Below, piece after piece: positions 18,699-27,444 of a DNA stretch of 64,000 bases (position 1 is its first letter; each line of letters begins with the position of its first letter). The translations under genes and the position numbers were made by a program. This DNA is from Winogradskyella helgolandensis (lineage in GTDB: Bacteria; Bacteroidota; Bacteroidia; Flavobacteriales; Flavobacteriaceae). A model generated the notes under the pieces. That model was not told the DNA's origin. It worked only from the letters and a program-made list of their open reading frames with translations, and ran no database searches. Where the stretch lies: positions 1,488,001 to 1,552,000 of the forward strand of contig NZ_JABFHO010000001.1 of assembly GCF_013404085.1 (NCBI RefSeq), in the 5' to 3' direction.

Positions 18699-19859
18699 AT
18701 GAAAAAAATACAAATGGTTGACCTCCAAAGTCAATATGCCAAAATTAAAGATATAGTAGATCCTTCGATTCAAGAAGTAATGGACAGTGCCAGTTTTATT
18801 AATGGTCCTAAGGTGCATGAGTTTCAAAAAAATCTTGAGAATTATTTAGGAGTAAAACACGTCATTCCATGTGCTAACGGAACAGATGCATTGCAAATCG
18901 CCATGATGGGCTTAGGATTGCAACCAGGTGATGAGGTAATCACAGCCGATTTTACGTTCGCAGCCACTGTTGAGGTTATTGCATTATTGCAATTAACTCC
19001 GGTTTTAGTGGATGTCGATCCCGTAACGTTTAATATCGATGTCAATGCGATTAAAAAAGCAATTACGCCAAAAACTAAGGCTATTGTACCAGTTCATTTA
19101 TTTGGACTTCCAGCAGAAATGGATGCTATAATGGCTTTGGCAAAAGCGCATAACCTTTACGTCATTGAAGATAATGCACAAGGTATTGGAGCTGATTATA
19201 CACATAGTGACGGTTCTAAAACCAAAACAGGCGCTATTGGCCATGTGGCTTCAACATCATTTTTTCCATCAAAAAACTTAGGTTGTTACGGAGATGGTGG
19301 AGCTATTTTTACCAATGATGATGACTTAGCACATGCCATTAGAGGCATTGTAAACCATGGAATGTACGAGCGTTATCATCATGATGTGGTTGGTGTTAAT
19401 TCACGATTAGATTCTATTCAAGCTGCTGTTCTGGATGCTAAGTTACCGCATTTAGATGCTTACAACAGTGCAAGACGAGACACAGCAAGAAAATATAATA
19501 AAGCTTTTGAAAATCATCCAAATATTACCGTTCCATCTGGTTTAACGGAGTGTGAAGGGATTTGTGACACATGCGATTGTCATGTGTTTCATCAATATAC
19601 ACTTAATTTAAAAGGAGTGGATAGAGATGCTCTTGTGGCGCACTTACAGTCTAACAATATTCCATGTGGAGTGTATTATCCAATTCCGTTGCACAGACAA
19701 AAAGCATATATGGATGATCGCTATAATGAATCAGATTTTCTGATTACTAATGCGTTAATTAAATCTGTGATTTCGCTTCCAATGCATACAGAGCTCGATG
19801 ATGAACAGATTGAATGTATTACTAGCACAGTTTTAAATTTTATCGATTCAAATAAATAA
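18699..19859 (+). CDS. DegT/DnrJ/EryC1 aminotransferase with Cys cluster
   Basis: This 386-residue PLP enzyme belongs to the sugar aminotransferase family that acts on keto-sugar nucleotides for cell-surface glycans. The probable Schiff-base lysine is Lys192 in FFPSKNLGCYGDGG, and the EDNAQ motif (157-161) contacts the cofactor. Near residue 285 there is a CX3CX2CXC cluster (Cys285, 289, 292, 294), just before the conserved VFHQYTL, which could bind metal. It is followed after 94 bases by galE, so it is probably involved in nucleotide-sugar metabolism. The exact sugar product is not deducible. Confidence 0.9.
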   Translation: MKKIQMVDLQSQYAKIKDIVDPSIQEVMDSASFINGPKVHEFQKNLENYLGVKHVIPCANGTDALQIAMMGLGLQPGDEVITADFTFAATVEVIALLQLTPVLVDVDPVTFNIDVNAIKKAITPKTKAIVPVHLFGLPAEMDAIMALAKAHNLYVIEDNAQGIGADYTHSDGSKTKTGAIGHVASTSFFPSKNLGCYGDGGAIFTNDDDLAHAIRGIVNHGMYERYHHDVVGVNSRLDSIQAAVLDAKLPHLDAYNSARRDTARKYNKAFENHPNITVPSGLTECEGICDTCDCHVFHQYTLNLKGVDRDALVAHLQSNNIPCGVYYPIPLHRQKAYMDDRYNESDFLITNALIKSVISLPMHTELDDEQIECITSTVLNFIDSNK

Positions 19860-19953
19860 TATGAAACGAGCATGTTAATAGCTTTGTCTACCAATGGGTT
19901 GATTAATAGCGAACAGCATGTGACATTTTGAAAAAAAAATATATAGAAAACAC

Positions 19954-20973
19954 ATGAAAATTTTAGTAACAGGTGGTTTAGGTTTTATTGGGTCACATAC
20001 AGTTGTAGAATTACAGAACGAAGGCTATGATGTTGTAATTATAGACAATTTATCTAATTCTTCTATTGAAGTTTTAGATGGTATTACGGCAATCACAAAC
20101 AAAAAACCACTTTTTGAAAAGCTCGATTTAAAAGTAAAACCAGACGTTCAAGATTTTTTTAAGCGTCATAACGATATTGTTGGTGTCATTCATTTTGCAG
20201 CAAATAAAGCCGTTGGCGAAAGTGTTGCAGAACCTTTAATGTACTATGAAAACAATATCACCACGTTAATTTATATGCTTCAAGAATTGAGTGGTTTGAG
20301 TAAGAAGAATTTTATCTTTAGTTCCTCTTGTACGGTTTATGGACAAGCCGATGAATTACCAATTACGGAAAATGCACCTGTGAAACCTGCAGAGTCTCCT
20401 TATGGAAATACGAAGCAGATTGGTGAAGAAATTATTAGAGATACCTGTCGTGTAAATGAAGATATTAGAGCGATTGCACTACGTTATTTTAATCCGATTG
20501 GTGCGCATGACTCCACTGAAATAGGTGAATTACCAATTGGAGTGCCACAAAATTTAGTACCTTATATTACACAAACGGCTATAGGTATGCGTGAGCAATT
20601 GTCTGTGTTTGGCGGCGATTATCCGACCTCTGATGGTACGTGTGTAAGAGATTATATTCATGTCGTGGATTTAGCAAAAGCGCATGTCGTGGCTTTACAA
20701 CGTCTATTAAATGGCAAAAATGATTCTAATTTCGAGTTTTTTAATCTTGGAACAGGAACAGGAAGTACTGTTTTAGAAGCCGTTCAATCATTTGAACGTG
20801 TTTCAGGAACATCTTTAAATTATAAAATCGTAGATAGAAGAGAAGGTGATGTCATTGCTGCTTATGCCGAAACGTCTAAAGCAAACAATGTTTTAGGTTG
20901 GAAAACAAAATTAACCTTAGATGATGCCATGGATTCTGCTTGGAAATGGGAACAAAAGATTAGAAAGAAATAA
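19954..20973 (+). CDS. galE: UDP-glucose 4-epimerase
   Basis: This 339-residue short-chain dehydrogenase-type epimerase has the NAD-binding motif GGLGFIGSH at the N-terminus. The active-site pair is SSSCTVYG and SPYGNTKQ (Tyr-x-x-x-Lys). YFNPIGAHDSTEIGE and DGTCVRDYIHVVDLA are diagnostic for GalE. It interconverts UDP-glucose and UDP-galactose (possibly the N-acetyl forms) for envelope glycans. It follows the DegT aminotransferase and precedes a secreted amidohydrolase by 16 bases. Confidence 0.95.
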   Translation: MKILVTGGLGFIGSHTVVELQNEGYDVVIIDNLSNSSIEVLDGITAITNKKPLFEKLDLKVKPDVQDFFKRHNDIVGVIHFAANKAVGESVAEPLMYYENNITTLIYMLQELSGLSKKNFIFSSSCTVYGQADELPITENAPVKPAESPYGNTKQIGEEIIRDTCRVNEDIRAIALRYFNPIGAHDSTEIGELPIGVPQNLVPYITQTAIGMREQLSVFGGDYPTSDGTCVRDYIHVVDLAKAHVVALQRLLNGKNDSNFEFFNLGTGTGSTVLEAVQSFERVSGTSLNYKIVDRREGDVIAAYAETSKANNVLGWKTKLTLDDAMDSAWKWEQKIRKK

Positions 20974-20989
20974 TCTAAATATCAATCAT

Positions 20990-22267
20990 ATGAAAACTTT
21001 ACTCAGAATTTTAGTATTACTGTGTGCACTGTCACTTACTGCACAAAACACATATTTGCATTGTGGAAAATTAGTGGATACAAAATCTGGTAAAGTACTC
21101 AAGGAGAAAACCATTGTCGTTTCAGGTGATAAAATTATTTCAATTGAAGATGGTTATATCAACCCTACAAATTCTGAAGATGTAACAATTGATTTAAAAT
21201 CGAAAACCATAATGCCAGGTTTAATAGATATGCATGTGCATCTTGAAGGAGAAACCAATCCAAAATCTTATCTAGAAAAATACACGCTGAATGAAGCAGA
21301 TGTGGCTTTCAACTCAGTGAAATTTGCAAAAGCTACTTTAATGAGTGGTTTTACAACAGTTAGAGATTTAGGTGGCTCTGGTGTTAACATCCCCTTGAGG
21401 AATGCTATAAACGCTGGGAAAATTGATGGCCCACGAATCTTTACTGCGGGTAAATCATTAGCAACTACAGGAGGTCATGCGGATCCAACAAATGGTTCTA
21501 ATAAAAATATTATGGGTGATCCTGGTCCAAAGGAAGGTGTTGTGAATGGAGTAGAGGATGCAAAAAAAGCCGTAAGACAACGTTATAAGAATGGAGCCGA
21601 TTTAATTAAAATTACAGCAACAGGTGGAGTGTTAAGTGTGGCTAAAAGCGGTCAGAATCCGCAATTTTCTGTCGAAGAAATAAAAGCTATTTGTGAAACT
21701 GCTAAAGATTATGGGTTTCATGTGGCGGCACATGCACATGGAGATGAAGGCATGCAACGTGCCATTTTAGGTGGAGTCAAAACTATTGAGCATGGCACTT
21801 TAATGAGTGCTGAGACCATGGAACTCATGAAAAAGCACGATGTATATTTAGTACCAACGATATCTGCTGGAAAATTTGTTTCGGACAAAGCAAAGATATC
21901 TGGGTATTATCCAGAAATCATTGTGCCTAAAGCTTTAAATATTGGTCCTAAGATTCAAGATATGTTTGGAAGAGCATACAAAGCAGGAGTTAATATTGCC
22001 TTCGGAACAGATGCGGCAGTGTTTTATCATGGTGATAATGCTAAGGAATTTGGTTATATGGTTGAAGCCGGAATGCCTGAAATAGAAGCGCTTCAATCTG
22101 CTACAATTACCAATGCCATGTTATTAAAAATGGAAGACCAAATTGGGCAAATACAACCTAATTATATTGCCGATATTATTGCAGTAAATGAAGATCCAAC
22201 AATAACGATTTCTACAATGGAAAACGTCATTTTTGTTATGAAAAATGGTGTTATTTATAAAAATTAG
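20990..22267 (+). CDS. Secreted amidohydrolase (imidazolonepropionase/prolidase-like)
   Basis: The protein starts at the ATG at 20990, which gives a good signal peptide (MKTLLRILVLLCALSLTAQ). An upstream in-frame start at 20921 would overlap galE and is not needed. Metal-binding motifs of the amidohydrolase superfamily are present: DMHVHLEGE, LIKITATGG, HAHGDEGM, TIEHGTL and FGTDAAVF. Members of this subgroup hydrolyse Xaa-Pro or other acyl-amino acid bonds. It should act in the periplasm. It lies 16 bases after galE but has no obvious link to it. Confidence 0.87.
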   Translation: MKTLLRILVLLCALSLTAQNTYLHCGKLVDTKSGKVLKEKTIVVSGDKIISIEDGYINPTNSEDVTIDLKSKTIMPGLIDMHVHLEGETNPKSYLEKYTLNEADVAFNSVKFAKATLMSGFTTVRDLGGSGVNIPLRNAINAGKIDGPRIFTAGKSLATTGGHADPTNGSNKNIMGDPGPKEGVVNGVEDAKKAVRQRYKNGADLIKITATGGVLSVAKSGQNPQFSVEEIKAICETAKDYGFHVAAHAHGDEGMQRAILGGVKTIEHGTLMSAETMELMKKHDVYLVPTISAGKFVSDKAKISGYYPEIIVPKALNIGPKIQDMFGRAYKAGVNIAFGTDAAVFYHGDNAKEFGYMVEAGMPEIEALQSATITNAMLLKMEDQIGQIQPNYIADIIAVNEDPTITISTMENVIFVMKNGVIYKN

Positions 22268-22456
22268 CCTTTTTTCAACATTTTTAGTGTTATTGAATAT
22301 GTAAATGATAAGCTATAGCGTTGCGAATGTGTTAATTGTTATAGTATCTGATTTTCAATATGATAATACCAAAAGCCCTTAGCTCGGTTTTAACACTTAT
22401 TCCTTGGGATTGGTTATCAAACGTCGTTGCTTTGTAGTGAATGATAATTGAACAAC

Positions 22457-22648
22457 ATGAAATTGATTAGTATTAAAAGAGAGACCAAAACCGAAGGTCG
22501 CTTCACGAAAAAAATGGGTGTAATGTTAACTAATGTCACCTACATCAAAAAGCAATTTTTAAGCATTCCTTACAAAACACTTCACAAGTATCGCGAAACG
22601 TATTATGGTGAAGTTAAAGATTGCGAAGACTGTAAATTAGCACGTTAG
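22457..22648 (+). CDS. Small conserved-looking hypothetical protein
   Basis: This 63-residue basic protein starts at ATG 22457; a TTG three codons earlier is less likely. It has no signal peptide. It ends in a CX2C pair (KDCEDCKLAR) that could bind metal. Composition and codon use look like a real gene, but I do not recognise a domain and assign no function. It is convergent with lspA, ten bases away. Confidence 0.6.
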   Translation: MKLISIKRETKTEGRFTKKMGVMLTNVTYIKKQFLSIPYKTLHKYRETYYGEVKDCEDCKLAR

Positions 22649-22658
22649 TTTTAAAACA

Positions 22659-23162
22659 CTAAACAGAAACATTTTCTTTCTTCTTGCTGTTAAATATTCC
22701 ACTGAATAGTAACATTATCATACCTGTGGTAACAGACATGTCAGCAACATTAAAGATACCTGTTCTAAAGACACCTCCTAAATTAATATAGAAGAAGTCA
22801 GTGACTTGGCCAAATACAATTCGGTCAAAGACATTGGCTACACCTCCTCCTACAATACAACAAAAAGCAATTAAGCTCATGCGGTCTAATTCTTTGGTTT
22901 TTAGAATGTAATAGATTACATAACCTAAAACCATGGTAGGCAGAATCAATAAGAAGATTAATCTTAATGTTGGATTCATGTCACTTCCCATGCCTAAAAA
23001 AGCTCCTTTGTTTTCAACCCAAATAAGTTGGAAATAGTCTTGTATAACATTGATTTGCCCCTTTCCACCTTTAATCATTGTGGTCCTAACAATTACTTTC
23101 GAAATTTGATCAATGGCAATATTAAATATTATGAGAAGTGTAATAAATAAATTTCTGTTCAA
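22659..23162 (-). CDS. lspA: Lipoprotein signal peptidase II
   Basis: This 167-residue inner-membrane aspartic protease has four hydrophobic segments. The catalytic aspartates are visible as Asp113 in NVFDR and Asp141 in FNVADM. It removes signal peptides from prolipoproteins, many of which are encoded in this window. It lies 11 bases downstream of fabD on the same strand, so the two are probably co-transcribed. Confidence 0.95.
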   Translation of the reverse strand: MNRNLFITLLIIFNIAIDQISKVIVRTTMIKGGKGQINVIQDYFQLIWVENKGAFLGMGSDMNPTLRLIFLLILPTMVLGYVIYYILKTKELDRMSLIAFCCIVGGGVANVFDRIVFGQVTDFFYINLGGVFRTGIFNVADMSVTTGMIMLLFSGIFNSKKKENVSV

Positions 23163-23173
23163 AGCAGTTGGTT

Positions 23174-24067
23174 TTAGGCGTTAGTTTCAAAAGTAGCTGA
23201 AGTGGTTTGTGCTTCGCGATGTATTTTCTTTACTAAACCTTGTAATACTTTTCCTGGACCAACTTCTGTAAAGTTTGTAGCACCATCAGCAACCATTTGC
23301 TGAACGGATTGTGTCCAACGCACCGGTGCCGTTAATTGCGAAATTAAATTGGCTTTAATCTCATTTTCATCTGTAATAGCAGAAGCAGTCACGTTTTGAT
23401 ATATCGGACAGTTTGGTTTACTAAATGTGGTATTTTCAATGGCAGCTGCTAATTCTTCGCGAGCAGGTTCCATTAAAGGAGAGTGAAATGCTCCTCCAAC
23501 CGGTAATACTAAAGCGCGTCTTGCACCAGCATCCTTTAAAGCTTCACATGCTCTAGTAATAGCATCAACTTCACCAGAAATTACTAATTGACCAGGGCAA
23601 TTATAATTCGCAGGGACAACAACTCCATCTATAGTTTTGCAGATGTCTTCAACAACGTTATCCTCTAAGCCTAAAACTGCAGCCATAGTACTTGGTTGCA
23701 ACTCGCAAGCTTTTTGCATGGCTTGTGCACGTTGAGAGACTAATTTAAGTCCGTCTTCAAACGTTAAGGCGCCAGCAGCAACCAACGCGGAGAATTCTCC
23801 AAGAGAATGACCAGCAACCATATCTGGTTTAAAATTATCTCCAAGTATTTTTGCTAAAATAACAGAATGCAAAAAGATGGCAGGTTGAGTTACTTTTGTT
23901 TGCATTAAATCTTCCTTAGAGCCCTCAAACATAATGTCTGTAATATGAAAACCTAAGATGTTATTAGCTTTTTCGAATAATTCTTGTGCTAAAGGGGAAT
24001 TCTCATAAAGATCTAATCCCATTCCTGAGAATTGTGCACCTTGACCTGGAAATATATATGCGTTCAT
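23174..24067 (-). CDS. fabD: Malonyl-CoA:ACP transacylase
   Basis: This 297-residue protein has FPGQGAQ (6-12), the catalytic serine Ser88 in GHSLGE, and GGAFHSPLM containing the catalytic histidine. It loads malonyl groups onto acyl carrier protein for fatty acid synthesis. It is the first gene of a two-gene unit with lspA. Length is normal for FabD. Confidence 0.95.
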   Translation of the reverse strand: MNAYIFPGQGAQFSGMGLDLYENSPLAQELFEKANNILGFHITDIMFEGSKEDLMQTKVTQPAIFLHSVILAKILGDNFKPDMVAGHSLGEFSALVAAGALTFEDGLKLVSQRAQAMQKACELQPSTMAAVLGLEDNVVEDICKTIDGVVVPANYNCPGQLVISGEVDAITRACEALKDAGARRALVLPVGGAFHSPLMEPAREELAAAIENTTFSKPNCPIYQNVTASAITDENEIKANLISQLTAPVRWTQSVQQMVADGATNFTEVGPGKVLQGLVKKIHREAQTTSATFETNA

Positions 24068-24190
24068 TTGTGTTTCAATTTAAGACGCGAAAATAGTAAT
24101 AATTTATTAAAGAGACCTTTGTATGGTATGTATTCCACTCTTTGGTTCGCTTTTTTAGATTAAGAATTTATAACTGTTTTGTTCCATAAA

Positions 24191-24219
24191 AAAAGGATGC
24201 TTTTCAAAAGCATCCTTTT
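24191..24219 (-). terminator. Rho-independent terminator
   Basis: AAAAGGATGCTTTT and AAAAGCATCCTTTT form a strong hairpin. On the minus strand it is followed by seven T residues. It would end transcripts from the LytTR regulator or from the small frame upstream of it. Confidence 0.88.
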
Positions 24220-24373
24220 AAGCTGACTTCTTATTCCCTACAACAAGAAGTGCTCTATTTTTTTTATTCTTTTATGTTTGTCAAGATTGTTTCCTTAATA
24301 AATACCTGCAGTTTGATTTTCAGGGTTTAATTTTTTTGGAAATTAGGTCTACGACTGTATCAATTCATCTGTG

Positions 24374-24466
24374 TTAATTGAGGCCTAATAATATTAAACT
24401 TTGTGCTATGACAAGTGCTAATGCAAATAGCATTAATACAAAAACCAAAAATGATTTTTTTTTCAT
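24374..24466 (-). CDS. Possible 30-residue membrane peptide
   Basis: An ATG at 24466 opens a 30-codon frame that starts with three lysines. It continues as one hydrophobic segment (FLVFVLMLFALALVIAQ) and ends in LGLN. The K-rich start followed by a single membrane helix is typical of small membrane peptides, and a terminator follows 150 bases on. No ribosome binding site is expected in this phylum, so the start cannot be checked that way. It may be a chance frame. Confidence 0.35.
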   Translation of the reverse strand: MKKKSFLVFVLMLFALALVIAQSLILLGLN

Positions 24467-24633
24467 AAATAAGTAGGTAGAGCGTTCTAAACAAAATTAG
24501 AGCAATAATGGAAGTCGTGAAAAAAAATGTCGCGAAGTGATGGGTTTTGTACGTGGAAAGTTGAGATGGCACTCGCCTAAACGCTACTTAATTTTAGAAT
24601 AGCGTTGAATTGAATTTATCTGTAAGAATGTGT

Positions 24634-25335
24634 TTACAAAAAAGAGCTGTAGGCTTTCTTAAAAGCCTCTTTGTAGGTGTTTGATATTGGGATTTCTTGG
24701 TTGTTGATATAAATAGTTGATCCTTTTACACTATCAATATTATCTATTTTAACTGCATAAGATCGATGTACACGCTTCATTCCTTTAAGCTCATTTTCTT
24801 GAATAAAATGATCTATAGTGTCTCTCTTTAAGTATTTTTTAGATTTCGTATGTATCTCTATATACTTATCTGCAGACATTATAAAAAGTAACTCATCATC
24901 TTTGACTTTATGTATTTCATGACCTATTTTAATGTTAAAATGGCTATTAGTTTTATGATGCCTTTTGAGTACAATGTTTAAAGTAGAAAATATAGTCGCT
25001 TCATTAAATGGTTTTAATAAGTAACCGTCTGGCGTTAATTTTGACGCCTCATTAACGGTTGATTCATCAGCAAAAGAGGTTAAGAATATAAAAGGAATAT
25101 TTAAATTTTCTCTGATGTATTTTGCGATTTCAAACCCTTGATTTCTGCCGTGCATATTGATATCTAATATAGCAATGTCCGGCGTATTTGTCTTTAAAGC
25201 CTGTAGCGCACTTTCAGTATTGAACGCTATTTCTGTAACCTGATAGCCCAAATCTTCTAAAATGCTATTGAGTTGTTCTGAGATGAATACATCATCGTCA
25301 ACAATTAGGACTTTTGATTTTGTTTTATCTGGCAT
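24634..25335 (-). CDS. LytTR-family response regulator
   Basis: This 233-residue protein has an N-terminal receiver domain (5-120) with phospho-acceptor Asp in AILDINMHG. A C-terminal LytTR DNA-binding domain follows (about 135-233, including RVHRSYAVKIDNI). LytTR regulators bind direct repeats with a beta-type domain. The gene overlaps the end of the upstream histidine kinase gene by 11 bases, so they form a coupled two-component pair. Targets are unknown. Confidence 0.93.
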   Translation of the reverse strand: MPDKTKSKVLIVDDDVFISEQLNSILEDLGYQVTEIAFNTESALQALKTNTPDIAILDINMHGRNQGFEIAKYIRENLNIPFIFLTSFADESTVNEASKLTPDGYLLKPFNEATIFSTLNIVLKRHHKTNSHFNIKIGHEIHKVKDDELLFIMSADKYIEIHTKSKKYLKRDTIDHFIQENELKGMKRVHRSYAVKIDNIDSVKGSTIYINNQEIPISNTYKEAFKKAYSSFL

Positions 25336-27400
25336 TGAATGTAATGTTTATAGCTAATCCTTTGGTATTATTAACTCGGGTTTTACCAAGTAATTGTCTT
25401 GTTGAAAGCGAATAAATTAGCTTCATGCCAAAAGATTTAGTAGTTGCAATATCAAAGTTTTCAGGTAAGCCTTTGCCGTTATCGGAGTAACTAAATTGAA
25501 TATTGTTTTTGGTTTTTATAATACTGATGTCTACAGTTCTAATTGCTGTTTTGTTCCAAGCATATTTTAGGCTATTAGCAATCAATTCATGTAAAATAAA
25601 ACCTAAGGCTTGTGCTTGTTCTACATCTAACCATAGTTCTTTACCATGAACAGTAAAACTGTCTTCTGGTAATTTAATAGGTTTTAATAGAAGGTCTACA
25701 ATATCATTAAAATATTCTAAAACATCAATTTGTTGATAGTTCCCTTTTTGATACATTTTTTGATGCACCAATTGCATAGCGTCTATTCTTTTTTTACTAT
25801 CGATTAAAGCGTCTTTAGTTTTTTGATCTTCTATATTCTTGGATTTTAAATATAATAAAGAAGACACGACCTGCATGTTGTTTTTTACACGATGGTGTAC
25901 TTCTTTTAGCAGGATTTCTTTATCACTTAAAGCAGCGTTAATGAGTTTGTTTTTTTTTGCGAGTACTAGCGCAATTTTCTTGTTTTGAAAATAATAATAA
26001 GTAACACATAAGACAATTAAAATAAGAGCCATGATACTTAATACCGCAATATAATTTCTTAATTTATTGCGTTCTTCTTTTTTTTCATATTCATATTGAA
26101 GTAGCTTAAATTTATTGGCTTTAGTAATACTGTCTGTTAATGATTTTTGATGGTAAACATCTTGAAGTTCAATGCGAATAATATCTTGTATACCTTCCTT
26201 ATTTCTTATCTGATTATTATAGTCATTAAATTCCTTATAATACATGAGGGCATTAGATAGGTCTCCATCTTTTTCGTAGGCTTCAGCGAGACCATAGCTC
26301 GCTAATTTTAGGGTGTTAATATTATTAGTGGTTTTTGCAATTTCGTACGCCTTATTATAATAGGTGTTACTTTCTTTCTTTTGATTTAAAGCTTGGTAGG
26401 TTTTTGCTGCAACAACATAAGCTTTATCTAAATTATCCTTAATATTTAAACGCTCTAAGTGTTGAATTACCCATGTAATGTTCTCTTTGGCTGCTTTAGT
26501 TTCATTTTGCTGAAAATGTAAATGCGCTAAATTCGTTCTTACGTTTGCCTCTAGCACTACAGCTTTACTGGTTGCAGCAATTTCTAAAGCTGCATTATAA
26601 TTTGTTTTAGCTTTTGCTAAGTTGTTTAGTTCTAAATGTAATTCTCCTATTTTATTTAAAGCATTAATAAGTCTGTGATTATTAGATAGCTTTTTAGCGT
26701 ATGATATGGCGGTTGTATAGTTTTTTTCGGCAGTCTCATATTCTTTAATTGTAACATTTATATCTCCAAGACTTTCATAAATGGAAGCCATGTACCCAAC
26801 ATAATTATGGTCAATACAGAAATTTAAGGCCTCTTCAAAAGTTTCTAAACTTAGTTTGTATTGGCCTTGAGCCTCATAGATTTCTCCTATGTTTATTTTA
26901 GATCTTGCGTATTCCACATTGATTTCGTGTTTATTCGCAATTTCGAGACTTTTAAAATGGTAGTCTAAAGCGAGTGAAGCATTGCCTATACTGTTATTTA
27001 AGTTGCCGAGATCGCCGTAAATTTTGGCAATTCCTAGATAAGTTTTGTGTTGTATTGAGAAATTTAAACCTTCTATTAACGTATTTTTTGCATTATCAAT
27101 CTCACCTAACATCATATAAGTATGTCCTAGGAAATGATAAGCTTGAGATGTTCGTTTATGATTTTTACTAGTCTTTGCTAGTTCTAGATACTCAGCGCTA
27201 TATTGTAGCCCTTGATTAAAATCTGAATAAACCGATTTCCAACAACAATAACTAAAGGCATTTAGTCTTTCTTCAATTGACTTTGTGATATTAGTGGCAA
27301 TGTGGTAAGCTGAATCTAGGGCTTTTTGCTTCTGTACTTCAGCCTGAGCAAGCCCCTTACCTGTAATAAACAGCACTATTAATAAATAGGTATATTTCAT
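25325..27400 (-). CDS. TPR-containing sensor histidine kinase (HisKA_2 type)
   Basis: This 691-residue protein has a signal peptide (ending GLAQA). A periplasmic array of tetratricopeptide repeats follows (about 50-390). A single membrane helix lies near 440-465. The cytosolic kinase has the phospho-accepting histidine in KEVHHRVKNNMQ and an ATP-binding domain with HELIANSLKYAW and DNGKGLPE. The H-box type is HisKA_2, typical of kinases paired with LytTR regulators in Bacteroidota. It is the first gene of the operon. The sensed signal is unknown; periplasmic TPRs suggest a protein partner. Confidence 0.92.
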   Translation of the reverse strand: MKYTYLLIVLFITGKGLAQAEVQKQKALDSAYHIATNITKSIEERLNAFSYCCWKSVYSDFNQGLQYSAEYLELAKTSKNHKRTSQAYHFLGHTYMMLGEIDNAKNTLIEGLNFSIQHKTYLGIAKIYGDLGNLNNSIGNASLALDYHFKSLEIANKHEINVEYARSKINIGEIYEAQGQYKLSLETFEEALNFCIDHNYVGYMASIYESLGDINVTIKEYETAEKNYTTAISYAKKLSNNHRLINALNKIGELHLELNNLAKAKTNYNAALEIAATSKAVVLEANVRTNLAHLHFQQNETKAAKENITWVIQHLERLNIKDNLDKAYVVAAKTYQALNQKKESNTYYNKAYEIAKTTNNINTLKLASYGLAEAYEKDGDLSNALMYYKEFNDYNNQIRNKEGIQDIIRIELQDVYHQKSLTDSITKANKFKLLQYEYEKKEERNKLRNYIAVLSIMALILIVLCVTYYYFQNKKIALVLAKKNKLINAALSDKEILLKEVHHRVKNNMQVVSSLLYLKSKNIEDQKTKDALIDSKKRIDAMQLVHQKMYQKGNYQQIDVLEYFNDIVDLLLKPIKLPEDSFTVHGKELWLDVEQAQALGFILHELIANSLKYAWNKTAIRTVDISIIKTKNNIQFSYSDNGKGLPENFDIATTKSFGMKLIYSLSTRQLLGKTRVNNTKGLAINITFNAR

Positions 27401-27444
27401 TTTATAGCCGTGCTTTATTACATTGGGATGTGCAATACATAGCT

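Larger units (their letters stand above)
24068..24633. other. Gap between fabD and the LytTR regulator
   Basis: These 566 bases hold the fabD promoter region at the left, a strong minus-strand terminator (24191-24219), and one small minus-strand frame (24374-24466). I see nothing else that can be supported. A 70-codon frame at 24360-24572 on the same strand has poor composition and is not called. Confidence 0.5.

Noticed and set aside
20921..20989. Longer N-terminus for the amidohydrolase
   Set aside because: It overlaps the galE coding region and would hide a good signal peptide that begins at 20990.
24360..24572. 70-codon minus-strand frame in the fabD/LytTR gap
   Set aside because: Its composition (many Thr, His, Cys) is unlike genes here; the 30-codon frame in another phase looks better but is also uncertain.
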